Made by a program: the position numbers and the translations under genes. Source: Elusimicrobiota bacterium (GTDB lineage: Bacteria; CG03; SLGR01; PWQF01). From it: 20,359 nt of DNA. The stretch spans positions 1 to 20,359 of the forward strand of contig PWOI01000211.1 in the NCBI GenBank assembly GCA_003557485.1, read 5' to 3'. Within the stretch, counting starts at the first letter, position 1. Each line of letters begins with the position of its first letter. Shown piece by piece: positions 1-7,160 of this stretch. The notes beneath the pieces are model-generated. The model ran no database searches, was not told where the DNA came from, and saw only the letters and a program-made list of their open reading frames with translations.

Positions 1-1359
1 AGTACGGCAACATACTCCCTGACATCCGCTACGGCGGCTTATGCCGAAAGTTATTTCGAGACTGACCCAGTCTTTTCTGTGTTTATGAGCACCTCTGATG
101 CCGGTGTGAGCATATCCACGGATACCTATGTTGACGGCAGGCTCTCTTTGTCTGGTGACGGGGCAATACTTGCTCAAGGTGAACTTGAACAGGGTTGGAC
201 TTTGCCGAATCTTGGAGATGGTACCAGGATGCTCTGGTACCCGCGTAAGGGAGCTTTCAGGGCGGGAACTGTTGATGACGATCAATGGGATGATTCAAAT
301 ATTGGTGATAATTCCGCGGCTTTGGGGTACTTGACTATAGCAAGCGGCAGCAATTCCCTTGCGGCCGGAAGGGATACGGAGGCTAGCGGAACTAATGCGA
401 CAGCGTTGGGAAGAAATCCTACAGCTAGCGGCAACCAGTCACTGGCAGCCGGGAGCGGAACGACTGCGTCGGGCGGTAATTCATTCGCAATGGGAACATG
501 GACAAGAGCTGATGGCGACAACTCATTTGCAATTGGTAATGTGGTTAAGGCAAGCTCGTTTTCTTCGGTTGCTATGGGTTTCGGGATAGAAGCTGCTGCG
601 GATCTTTCTTTTGGAATCGGACTTGGCGCGGAAGCTAATGGAGCAGTAATAACCTCATCAAATACCATGGCTATAATAGGGGGTAAAGTCGGTATAGGAA
701 CTACAGATCCTAAGTGGCTGCTTGATGTGGGCAGTGATGATCATGACGAGCTTGTCTATGTTAATGTCAATGCCGCTTCCAATAGAGGAAAGGGCTATAT
801 GTGGTCAACCGGAGGAGAGCGCGACTGGTTTATGCTTAACCCTCCGAATTCAGATAATTTAAAATTGTTTTCGCGTTATGATTGGGTAGAGGGCCTGGTT
901 ATGAGATTTGAAAAGGATGGAAAAATCCTTATGCCCGAGGTGTATGGTAATAGCATTAGCGGCAGCCTTCTTTATATAACAGCCGGCGGTGAGCTTGGTA
1001 TTAACACATCCAGCAGGTTGCATAAGGCATATATAGAGGATATAGATGATACTTCCTGGCTCTACTCACTAAAGCCCAGGCAGTACGAGAGGCGTATACG
1101 CGATGAAGAAGGCAATTATGTTGATGAAGAGATAGGTGACGGCATAAGGGAGTTTGGACTTATTGCCGATGAGGTAGCCGATGCCGTCGGTGATATGCCG
1201 AGCAGGATTGTGAGATATGTGGATGATGCGCCCGGAGGAGTAGAATACGACCAGCTGATAGTACCTATGCTTAACGAGATAAAAACCCTCAGGAATGAAC
1301 TGGAGGCTCAGCGAAAAGAAATATCTTCATTGAAAGAAATGATAGAGGCTGGTAATTAA
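1..1359 (+). CDS. Surface fibre protein with YadA-head-like repeats and S74-type chaperone domain (5' partial)
   Basis: The frame is open from base 1, so the N-terminus and any signal peptide lie outside the window; the GTG/ATG codons near 79-85 are internal. Visible order: an 'AATAAYAE..ETDPVFS' fibre module (shared with the protein at 12433), a linker, eight 14-residue repeats of NSxAxG type (304-639), a 'GKVGIGTTDP' segment, then a C-terminal domain from about residue 335. That domain looks like the peptidase S74 intramolecular chaperone of phage tail spikes and bacterial adhesins: it begins 'NTSSRLHKAYIED', with Ser337 and Lys342 (counting from base 1) five residues apart as in the S74 Ser/Lys dyad, has 'FGLIADEVAD', and ends in a coiled coil (NELEAQRKEI). 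By family knowledge such domains trimerise a beta-helical fibre and may cleave themselves off. Likely an exported trimeric surface fibre. Its gene looks separate from what follows, because the largest gap in the window comes after it. Confidence 0.85.
   Translation, partial: STATYSLTSATAAYAESYFETDPVFSVFMSTSDAGVSISTDTYVDGRLSLSGDGAILAQGELEQGWTLPNLGDGTRMLWYPRKGAFRAGTVDDDQWDDSNIGDNSAALGYLTIASGSNSLAAGRDTEASGTNATALGRNPTASGNQSLAAGSGTTASGGNSFAMGTWTRADGDNSFAIGNVVKASSFSSVAMGFGIEAAADLSFGIGLGAEANGAVITSSNTMAIIGGKVGIGTTDPKWLLDVGSDDHDELVYVNVNAASNRGKGYMWSTGGERDWFMLNPPNSDNLKLFSRYDWVEGLVMRFEKDGKILMPEVYGNSISGSLLYITAGGELGINTSSRLHKAYIEDIDDTSWLYSLKPRQYERRIRDEEGNYVDEEIGDGIREFGLIADEVADAVGDMPSRIVRYVDDAPGGVEYDQLIVPMLNEIKTLRNELEAQRKEISSLKEMIEAGN
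58..109 (+). repeat. 52-bp fibre-module repeat, copy 1 of 3
   Basis: This 52-bp stretch encodes 'ETDPVFSVFMSTSDAGV'. Near-identical copies lie about 13 kb downstream at 13198-13249 and 13573-13624 in the second fibre gene. All three are in frame and same-strand, so they are coding modules shared by two paralogous fibre genes. They could serve as homology for recombination between the genes. Confidence 0.85.
304..639 (+). repeat. Eight tandem 42-bp units coding 14-residue YadA-head-like repeats
   Basis: Exactly 8 x 42 bp. Each unit encodes a 14-residue motif such as GDNSAALGYLTIAS, GSNSLAAGRDTEAS and GGNSFAMGTWTRAD. Conserved positions are N/S at 3-4, A/G at 6-7, G at 8 and A/S near the end. 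This periodicity is that of the left-handed beta-roll head of trimeric autotransporter adhesins (YadA/Hia head repeats). The last two units are the most diverged. DNA identity between units is low, so the repetition is old at protein level. Confidence 0.85.
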
Positions 1360-1392
1360 ACGTGCTTTATATATTTTTGTACAATAAAGTTA

Positions 1393-1421
1393 TTGAAACA
1401 TTCGCGATCGTTGACTAATAA
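1393..1421 (+). promoter_or_regulatory. Candidate sigma-70-type promoter in the 129-bp gap
   Basis: TTGAAA at 1393-1398 and TAATAA at 1416-1421 are separated by exactly 17 nt, close to a vegetative promoter. An overlapping alternative is TTGACT at 1411 with TTTAAC at 1433 (16-nt spacer). The gap is AT-rich and also holds a short direct repeat, GTTTAACTGTTTAA (1432-1445), that could be an operator. No clear hairpin terminator for the preceding fibre gene is visible. Such matches arise by chance in AT-rich DNA, so this is a candidate only. Confidence 0.4.
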
Positions 1422-1488
1422 TTAAAAATATGTTTAACTGTTTAAATTGTCGAAGCAGATGGATTTTAATCTAAAGGAATTGTAACTT

Positions 1489-2187
1489 ATGAAGAATCAG
1501 TTTAAAGTTTTCGGGTCAAGTGCTGTCAGGTTGGTTCTGGGTTTGTTGACGGTACTTCTTTTCTCGTTTCGTATTGCAACTGCGGAAGGGGACAGTTTTC
1601 AATTTAAGATAGATGTACCAGCTCTTTCTTTTGGCGATGCTTTTGCATTTGAAGTTTACGATACTGAAGATTTTGAGGTTCGCTGGGGAAACAACGATTG
1701 GGAAGGTATCCCTAATAAGGAAGGATACCAGAAGGTTTCAAGAGCATCGTTGCCTCCGGGAGTTAATACAATATCGGTTAGGGGTGAGGCAAGCAGAATA
1801 TCCTTTTACACTGGTTTTGGGGGCACCCAAGGCCGTCTCATAGATGTGCTGACTCCCATTGATGAAGGTGTTGAAGGTATAACAAGCGCACGGGAGATGT
1901 TCCGCGGCGCTGTCAACATAACAACTTTTACGGCGGCAAATTTCTTTGATGTAGCCTCTTCAAGTGTCACCGATATGCACGGGATGTTTAGAGGAGCCAC
2001 TAATTTTAACGGGGATATAAGTTCCTGGGATGTTTCAAGAGTTGCAGATATGAGTTATATGTTCAGAGACGCTGTTTCATTTGATGGCGAACTGAACGGT
2101 TGGGGTATCGTTTTTTATCGGCCTTCAAAATACTTGTTGCCTTTACTTATGTTTAAGGCGGGTTTTGTTGTTGATTTGACAATATAG
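1489..2187 (+). CDS. Secreted BspA-like (DUF285) repeat protein, possibly C-terminally truncated
   Basis: 232 aa. ATG with AAAGGAA (1473-1479) upstream. An N-terminal signal peptide is evident (residues ~1-32, hydrophobic core LVLGLLTVLLFSF, then ATAEG). Residues ~35-125 form an unrecognised, probably beta-rich region. Residues ~130-205 contain three DUF285/BspA-type surface repeats recognisable by 'MF..A..F', 'DISSWDVS' and 'VADMSYMF'. Such repeats are known from Bacteroides-type BspA and Mycoplasma surface proteins and are leucine-rich-repeat-like. The array stops abruptly after NGW (203-205), followed by a 27-residue hydrophobic tail unlike a further repeat. I checked the other two frames over that tail and neither resumes the repeat, so truncation is more likely than a simple frameshift. 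Role unknown; probably a surface or periplasmic binding protein. The next gene begins 25 bp downstream. Confidence 0.75.
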   Translation: MKNQFKVFGSSAVRLVLGLLTVLLFSFRIATAEGDSFQFKIDVPALSFGDAFAFEVYDTEDFEVRWGNNDWEGIPNKEGYQKVSRASLPPGVNTISVRGEASRISFYTGFGGTQGRLIDVLTPIDEGVEGITSAREMFRGAVNITTFTAANFFDVASSSVTDMHGMFRGATNFNGDISSWDVSRVADMSYMFRDAVSFDGELNGWGIVFYRPSKYLLPLLMFKAGFVVDLTI

Positions 2188-2212
2188 ATAAGTTCACATT
2201 ATTAATATACAT

Positions 2213-2668
2213 ATGATAAAATATTTAATCATCGCAATCGGTTTAGTCGCAGTTTTATTTTTTCTTCTTATGCTGTCCGAAAAATTCATGGATAAGTATG
2301 GAAAGAATATTATAAAGAATCGCGGAATTTCAGAAAAGAAAACATTTTTTGTAGATTATAATAATACCTGCATGATAATAGCCTTTCTTCTGCTGGTTAT
2401 TTCATTTCTTCCTGATTTAAACAGTATCCTCTTTGTTGTAATGTCTATCCTCTTTGCTCTGCGTTCTCTTAAGGGTCCGATGTCTGTTTTCGGAGCAATC
2501 TGGCTTTTTATAGGTTCTTTTTTTCTTGGTGTCGCTGTAAGTTATGAAAGGGCAGGCATGATGGAAACGCCGGTTATTGCTTTTCTTCTTTTAATTGCCA
2601 TTCCTTTTCTTTTTCTGGGATTTAGGAGGAAAAAAGTTAAAAGGAAAAAAAATCATGTCCGAACTTAA
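2213..2668 (+). CDS. Small multi-pass membrane protein, function unknown
   Basis: 151 aa, not recognised. It has an N-terminal membrane segment (~5-22), a hydrophilic basic loop (~23-50), and three further hydrophobic stretches (~53-85, probably two segments; ~89-108; ~119-137), ending in a strongly basic tail (RRKKVKRKKN) that should sit in the cytoplasm. There is no good Shine-Dalgarno before the ATG, so translation may be coupled to the preceding gene. Its last 14 bp overlap the next gene, a response regulator, which suggests the two are co-expressed. The region is visibly more AT-rich than the second half of the window. It could be a sensor or transport accessory for the histidine kinase system, but nothing in the sequence proves this. 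Confidence 0.65.
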   Translation: MIKYLIIAIGLVAVLFFLLMLSEKFMDKYGKNIIKNRGISEKKTFFVDYNNTCMIIAFLLLVISFLPDLNSILFVVMSILFALRSLKGPMSVFGAIWLFIGSFFLGVAVSYERAGMMETPVIAFLLLIAIPFLFLGFRRKKVKRKKNHVRT

Positions 2669-3026
2669 AAAAATTCTCATAGTTGATGATGATGTTCAGG
2701 CAGTTGAAATGCTTTCAATGATTCTGCAGGACAAAGGATACGAGGTAATACCTGCGTATGTGGGTGAGTTGGGCTACAAAAAAGCTTTGGAGCACAGGCC
2801 TGATATTATACTGCTTGATATAACTTTGCCTGGAATGGACGGTTATCAGGTATGTGAGCAGATAAAACATAATCCTGAAACTTCAGATATCCCGGTTGTT
2901 ATGCTTACCGGTAAGGATATGGGAGAGAGTTTTGACAGGGCAATGGAGAAAAAAGCAGACTGGTATGTAGTAAAACCTTATAACATAGAGCATCTGATGA
3001 AGGTTTTTGAGAAGCTTGCAGATTAA
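2655..3026 (+). CDS. Single-domain response regulator (CheY-like receiver)
   Basis: 123 aa from ATG 2655 (MSELKKILIVDDD). Longer upstream starts in this frame would only add a basic tract coded by the overlapping membrane-protein gene. One complete receiver domain is present: acidic pocket D11-D13, phospho-acceptor D55 in 'ILLDITLPGMDG', T85 in 'MLTGKD' and K107 in 'VVKPY'. No output domain follows, so it should act by protein-protein contact or as a relay intermediate, as known for CheY/DivK-type regulators. It overlaps the upstream gene by 14 bp and lies 4 bp before the sensor kinase ATG, making that kinase its obvious phosphodonor. Position in the cell: cytoplasm. Confidence 0.9.
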   Translation: MSELKKILIVDDDVQAVEMLSMILQDKGYEVIPAYVGELGYKKALEHRPDIILLDITLPGMDGYQVCEQIKHNPETSDIPVVMLTGKDMGESFDRAMEKKADWYVVKPYNIEHLMKVFEKLAD

Positions 3027-3030
3027 TCTG

Positions 3031-4743
3031 ATGTCTTTCGGCCTCACTTTTCGTAAAAAGATTATTATAGTTGTTGTCGGACTTGCAACCGTTCCCCTTG
3101 TTCTTTTCGGGATGAATGCGCTCAGGGCTGCCACCCGGTTTCAAGCGGCTTCCGAGCAAGTAAGAAACAGGCTACTCTTCAGTCTTTTAGGACAGATGGA
3201 GGATTATTTTGCGCGTATTAATGAGAGCCTGGCTTTTGTGCAGAGAATTGAAAGCCGCGATACAGATGAAAGCCAGATAAACAGGATTCTCTTCAACGCC
3301 TTTAACTCATCCCGTGAACTTGCCTCAGCCGGCCATCTGGTTTCCGGACGCATTACCGCTTATTACGGCGGGGATATGGATGCTTCCTTTCAGCAGCGGT
3401 TATCCACTCTTATTGATGCCTTCAGGGAAGCGAGAACCCTTCATTTTTCAGAGGCTTATGAGGTTGGCGGAACTTTGCATTTTGATATGCTCTATCCGCT
3501 TCGAGGCCGAGAGGACGAAGCGCTGTTTTTAACCTATTCCCTTGAAGAGCCCCAGCGAAAACTTGCTGCAAACAGTATTGATGATACGGGAGAGTTTGCG
3601 ATGGTAAGCGGCTCCGGAGCCCTTTTTGCAGGGTCCCCTGATTTGAAGCGCCGTTTTGCATTTATGGAGATCGGTGGCGCTCTTTCAAGCGCCGGGGGAG
3701 GTGTTATAGAAGAAGACATAAAGGGATACCGTGTCCGGGGTACCAGGCTTAATGTTGAGTTTCCGGTATGGCTTCTGTTTTCCCAGCGTAGAAGGGAAGC
3801 CGATGCCCTGGTGACACGCCTTAGAACCGGAATGCTTCTTTTTCTTTTAATAATGCTTGGAGCCTCGGCGTTTTTGAGCTTTATGCTTGCCAGCGGTTTC
3901 AGCCGTCCGATTTCAAGCCTTCTTACTGCGGCAAAGGAAAACTACTCAGCCGGTGAACCTGTTGTAAAAGCCCGCCTTGCCGATAATGACAGGGGGGAGC
4001 TGGCGATGCTTATTAATGGTTTTAATGAGATGGTAGACGGACTGAAAGCAGCCCGGGAAAAGCTTGTTGAGAAGGAAAAGCTTGCGGCAGTAGGTGAGAT
4101 GTCAAACATCATCGGCCACGACATAAGGAATCCGCTTGCTGCCATAAAAAACGGAGTTTATTTTATCAGGTATTCGGTGAAATCCGAGAACGAGAGACTA
4201 TCCAAAACCCTTAATATTATAGATAGGGAAATAGAGAATATAACGGAAATTATTGAGAATTTGCTCGGATATTCACGCCAGCGCCCACCGGCTCTGAAGC
4301 CTGTTGATGTGAATTCTCTTACGGATGAATCTGTTTCAATAGTTGATGTTCCCGAAAATGTAGAGATCCGCAGGGAATTTTCTGAAGCTCTTGGTGAACA
4401 TAACCTGGACAAAGGAGAAATGAAACAGGTTCTGGTCAACCTTATCAATAATGCCGTTCAGGCATGCTCCGACAAGGAGTCTGGTGTTGTAACTATCAGA
4501 ACAGACAGAACAGAAAGCGGAGAACTTTTTGTAAGTATAAAAGATAACGGAAAAGGAATACCCAGGGATAAGCTTGAGAATATATTTAAAGCTTTTTACA
4601 GCACTAAGGAGGGAGGGACCGGACTCGGAATGTCTTCGGCAAAAAACATTGTTGAGAGACATGAAGGCACGATAAATGTGAAGTCGGAATTGAATAAAGG
4701 TACGGAAATTATGATTTCAATACCGCAATTAAAAAGGAGCTAA
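3031..4743 (+). CDS. Membrane sensor histidine kinase (TM-sensor-TM-HAMP-HisKA-HATPase)
   Basis: 570 aa from ATG 3031, 4 bp after the receiver gene; a TTG further upstream would lie inside that gene and is less likely. TM1 is at ~8-25 (KKIIIVVVGLATVPLVLF). An extracytoplasmic sensor region follows (~26-262) with a Cache-like feel ('VSGSGALFAGSP') but no confident family. TM2 is at ~267-289 and a HAMP linker at ~290-340. The H-box 'GHDIRNPLAAI' has phospho-acceptor H363. The catalytic domain has N-box 'NLINNAVQA', G1 'DNGKGIP', F-box 'FKAFYSTK' and G2 'GTGLGM'. The H-box and compact catalytic domain resemble NtrB/AtoS/ZraS-type kinases. It autophosphorylates in response to an envelope or periplasmic signal and should phosphorylate one or more of the five neighbouring receiver domains. 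Confidence 0.93.
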   Translation: MSFGLTFRKKIIIVVVGLATVPLVLFGMNALRAATRFQAASEQVRNRLLFSLLGQMEDYFARINESLAFVQRIESRDTDESQINRILFNAFNSSRELASAGHLVSGRITAYYGGDMDASFQQRLSTLIDAFREARTLHFSEAYEVGGTLHFDMLYPLRGREDEALFLTYSLEEPQRKLAANSIDDTGEFAMVSGSGALFAGSPDLKRRFAFMEIGGALSSAGGGVIEEDIKGYRVRGTRLNVEFPVWLLFSQRRREADALVTRLRTGMLLFLLIMLGASAFLSFMLASGFSRPISSLLTAAKENYSAGEPVVKARLADNDRGELAMLINGFNEMVDGLKAAREKLVEKEKLAAVGEMSNIIGHDIRNPLAAIKNGVYFIRYSVKSENERLSKTLNIIDREIENITEIIENLLGYSRQRPPALKPVDVNSLTDESVSIVDVPENVEIRREFSEALGEHNLDKGEMKQVLVNLINNAVQACSDKESGVVTIRTDRTESGELFVSIKDNGKGIPRDKLENIFKAFYSTKEGGTGLGMSSAKNIVERHEGTINVKSELNKGTEIMISIPQLKRS

Positions 4744-4747
4744 TAAA

Positions 4748-5527
4748 TTGAAAGCCGATGATTCAAAAAATAAATTGAATGAGAAGGAGAGAAAGAAAAG
4801 CCTTATAATAGTTGATGACGAGATAAGCCTGTTGACTACCTTGAAATTTATTTTTGAGGATAACGGCTTTGATGTGGTTATGGCCGGCGGCGGTGTTGAA
4901 GCCCTTGAGATTATGACGAAAAGAACCTTTGATATGGCAATTCTGGATATAAATATGCCGGAAATGGACGGCCTTCAGACTTTCAGGGAGATAAAGAAAA
5001 ATTATCCCTCAACAGCGGTTTTTATGATGACAGGCAACAAGGAAAGCAGCCAGGTAAAGAAGTGCATAGAAGAAGGTGCGATAACTGTGGTTTATAAGCC
5101 TTTTTCTGTAAATAATCTTCTTGAAGTTATGGATAAGGTAGCAAGGAAGCCTGTAGTCCTTATAGTAGATGACAGGGGAGATGACCGGGTGATACTCAGG
5201 AGCGCTCTTGAAATTCACGATTACCGCATTATTGAAGCCAAAGACGGTGCGGATGCCATTGAAAAGGTTAAAAAAGGCAATTTTGATATATGCCTGATAG
5301 ATTACAAAATGCCCGGAATGAACGGTATCGAAACAATTGAAAATATAAAGAAAGTATCTCCTGATGCAAATATGGTCCTGGTATCGGCTTATACTCTTGA
5401 AGAAGCAATAAAAAGCGAATTGAAGGAGCAAAAAGGGGTTGCTTTCCTGAAAAAACCATTTGAAATAAATAACCTTGTTGATATTATCAAGGAAGAGACT
5501 TCGAAAAAAAAGAAGACAGAACAATAA
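4748..5527 (+). CDS. Tandem double-receiver response regulator
   Basis: 259 aa starting at TTG 4748, supported by AAGGAG at 4734-4739 with 8-nt spacing. Receiver 1 (~18-135): D23/D24, phospho-acceptor D67 in 'ILDINMPEMDG', T in 'MMTGNK', K in 'VYKPF'. Receiver 2 (~140-250): 'VLIVDDRGDD', phospho-acceptor D185 in 'LIDYKMPGMNG', Ser instead of Thr in 'LVSAYT', K in 'FLKKPF'. Both look competent. The short basic C-terminal tail (KKKKTEQ) carries no output domain. Double receivers without output are usually phosphate sinks, relay elements or adaptor proteins. The gene lies 4 bp after the histidine kinase and is probably its co-translated partner. Confidence 0.9.
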   Translation: MKADDSKNKLNEKERKKSLIIVDDEISLLTTLKFIFEDNGFDVVMAGGGVEALEIMTKRTFDMAILDINMPEMDGLQTFREIKKNYPSTAVFMMTGNKESSQVKKCIEEGAITVVYKPFSVNNLLEVMDKVARKPVVLIVDDRGDDRVILRSALEIHDYRIIEAKDGADAIEKVKKGNFDICLIDYKMPGMNGIETIENIKKVSPDANMVLVSAYTLEEAIKSELKEQKGVAFLKKPFEINNLVDIIKEETSKKKKTEQ

Positions 5528-5552
5528 ATATAAAACTGATTTAAAAATAAAA

Positions 5553-6785
5553 ATGACTGCCAAAGATAATACAAATCACAAAGAAAACGTTTTAATTGTT
5601 GATGACGATGAGTCAATAAGAACAACTCTTTCCTACATATTGGAGGACAAAGGGTTTAGTGTAGATACTGTGCGTGACGGTACAATGGCATTGGAGAAGA
5701 TATGCTACAAGGAATACAGCCTGGCTTTACTTGACTACAAACTGCCGGATACAGATGGTGTTTCGCTTGCAAAAAAGATAAAAAGAGAGGCCAGGAATAT
5801 TGAGGTTATAATTCTTACCGGCAAGGCGACTATGGAAAGCGCGATAGATGCGGTTAAGGAGGATATTTTTGATTATCTTCTTAAACCGGTTGATCCGGAT
5901 GAATTAATCAAGGTTATAGGGGAGGCTCTTGACAAGCAGCGGCTTATAAAAAAAAACCAGGAGCTTATGTGGGAATTGAAAAAGAAAAACAGGGAGATGG
6001 AGAAACTTAATAAATTTAAAAGTGGCCTGATATCAATGCTATCTCATGATTTGCGGTCTCCAATGAGTTCTCTGAAAGGGTTTAACGAGTCTTTTCTCCA
6101 AGGGTTTCTGGGTGATTTGTCACCGAGACAAAAAGAGGTGATTCAGACTGAAAACAGGGTTCTGGATTCAATGATGGAGCTAATCAACAGCCTGCTGGAT
6201 ATGGAACAGATTGAAGCAGGACAGCTTAGAATGAATAAGAAGCCCTGTTTCATAATAAAGGATGTAATGGACCCGGTTCTGGAAAGGCTGGGTATACTTG
6301 CGGATAAAAAAAATATTGATATACGTGTTAACTGCGGAAAATCATTGCCGGAAATTGAAATAGATCCCAACAGGATATCCCAGGTCTTGCAGAATATACT
6401 TCAGAATGCGCTGAAATTCACACCGGAGAACGGTTATATAGATGTAAGTGTTTCTGAAATCTCCGAGGGGGGTAAAATAGAAGTTAGGGTAAAGGATTCC
6501 GGAAAGGGTATTGCTTCTCATGAACTGAATTCAATATTCGACTCTTTTTATACACAAGACGGGGAGACCGAGCCCTATTCAGCCGGCAGAGGCCTCGGAC
6601 TCACAATATGTAAAGAGATAATTAAGGCGCACGATGGTGTTATATGGGCAGAATCAGACGGTGAGAATAAGGGAAGCTCGTTTATTTTTATACTTCCCGT
6701 TAACGGAGCCGGGAAAGAGTATGTTAAGAAGTTCTGGCAGTGCGAAAAGATTAAGTCCTGTAACGGCTCCGGAAATGGTTTGTAA
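5553..6785 (+). CDS. Receiver-histidine kinase fusion (soluble hybrid kinase)
   Basis: 410 aa from ATG 5553 (MTAKDNTNHKENVLIVDDDE). A TTG at 5475 would extend the frame into the preceding gene without conserved sequence. No strong SD is visible, so expression may rely on coupling. Order: N-terminal receiver (acidic D17-D19, phospho-acceptor D61 in 'LLDYKLPDTDG', T in 'ILTGKA', K in 'LLKPV'), a coiled-coil linker (~130-155), HisKA with H165 in 'MLSHDLRSPMSS', then HATPase with 'NILQNALKFTPENG', 'DSGKGI' and 'GRGLGLTI'. There are no membrane segments, so it is cytoplasmic and its kinase is presumably switched by phosphorylation of its own receiver. No Hpt domain is visible here or nearby. After the catalytic domain it ends with a short Cys-containing tail. 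Confidence 0.9.
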   Translation: MTAKDNTNHKENVLIVDDDESIRTTLSYILEDKGFSVDTVRDGTMALEKICYKEYSLALLDYKLPDTDGVSLAKKIKREARNIEVIILTGKATMESAIDAVKEDIFDYLLKPVDPDELIKVIGEALDKQRLIKKNQELMWELKKKNREMEKLNKFKSGLISMLSHDLRSPMSSLKGFNESFLQGFLGDLSPRQKEVIQTENRVLDSMMELINSLLDMEQIEAGQLRMNKKPCFIIKDVMDPVLERLGILADKKNIDIRVNCGKSLPEIEIDPNRISQVLQNILQNALKFTPENGYIDVSVSEISEGGKIEVRVKDSGKGIASHELNSIFDSFYTQDGETEPYSAGRGLGLTICKEIIKAHDGVIWAESDGENKGSSFIFILPVNGAGKEYVKKFWQCEKIKSCNGSGNGL

Positions 6786-6788
6786 GAA

Positions 6789-6796
6789 AAGGAGGG
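6789..6796 (+). promoter_or_regulatory. Strong Shine-Dalgarno supporting a TTG start
   Basis: AAGGAGGG lies 4 nt before TTG at 6801. There is no in-frame ATG nearby that would keep the conserved 'KKVMVVDND' receiver start, so this site decides the TTG start of the receiver gene. Confidence 0.75.
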
Positions 6797-6800
6797 TTTA

Positions 6801-7160
6801 TTGAATAAAAAAGTAATGGTCGTTGATAATGATCCTGTATTCCTTGAAGCAGCTGACGGTTTTTTAACTGGAAAAGGATATGAGGTGCTCAAAGCTGAAA
6901 ACGGAAAGGATGCCCTGGGCCTGGCGGTTAAGGAGCTCCCTGATATTATTATACTTGATGTTGTTATGCCGGGTATGAGCGGGTTTGAGGTTTGCCGCGA
7001 GATTAAAAAGAAAAAAAAGACAAAAGATATTCCTGTAATAATTGTGTCAGGAAAGATAAATGAGATTGAAAGGGGTTTTGATTTCGGGGCGGATGATTGC
7101 GTACTTAAGCCGTTGGACTGGGGAAAGCTGTCTGAAAAGATGGAGGCAATATTAGTTTGA
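6801..7160 (+). CDS. Single-domain response regulator preceding the Ser/Thr kinases
   Basis: 119 aa with a TTG start and an excellent SD. It is a complete receiver: D9/D11 in 'VVDNDP', phospho-acceptor D53 in 'IILDVVMPGMSG', Ser in 'IIVSGK' replacing the usual Thr, and K in 'CVLKPLDW'. There is no output domain. Its stop codon overlaps the TTG start of the transmembrane Ser/Thr kinase gene by 4 bp (TTGA), which implies translational coupling and roughly matched synthesis. By analogy with systems in which receivers modulate other enzymes, it could link the His-Asp relay upstream to the Ser/Thr kinases downstream. That link is inferred from gene order only. Confidence 0.9.
   Translation: MNKKVMVVDNDPVFLEAADGFLTGKGYEVLKAENGKDALGLAVKELPDIIILDVVMPGMSGFEVCREIKKKKKTKDIPVIIVSGKINEIERGFDFGADDCVLKPLDWGKLSEKMEAILV

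Noticed and set aside
1-1359. Prophage tail-fibre gene as evidence of a prophage
   Set aside because: S74 and G2-like domains occur in phage tails, but no capsid, tail-tube, terminase or integrase gene is present, the second fibre has a signal peptide, and the neighbours are envelope and signalling genes.
2095-2187. Frameshift explaining the odd C-terminus of the BspA-like protein
   Set aside because: Both alternative frames over this stretch were read and neither continues the DUF285 repeat, so a single indel does not explain it.
6704-6772. Inverted repeat CGGAGCCG / CGGCTCCG near the end of the hybrid kinase gene, considered as a terminator
   Set aside because: The arms are only 8 bp with a loop over 50 nt, lie inside the coding sequence and have no T-run after them; a strong SD for the next gene follows instead.
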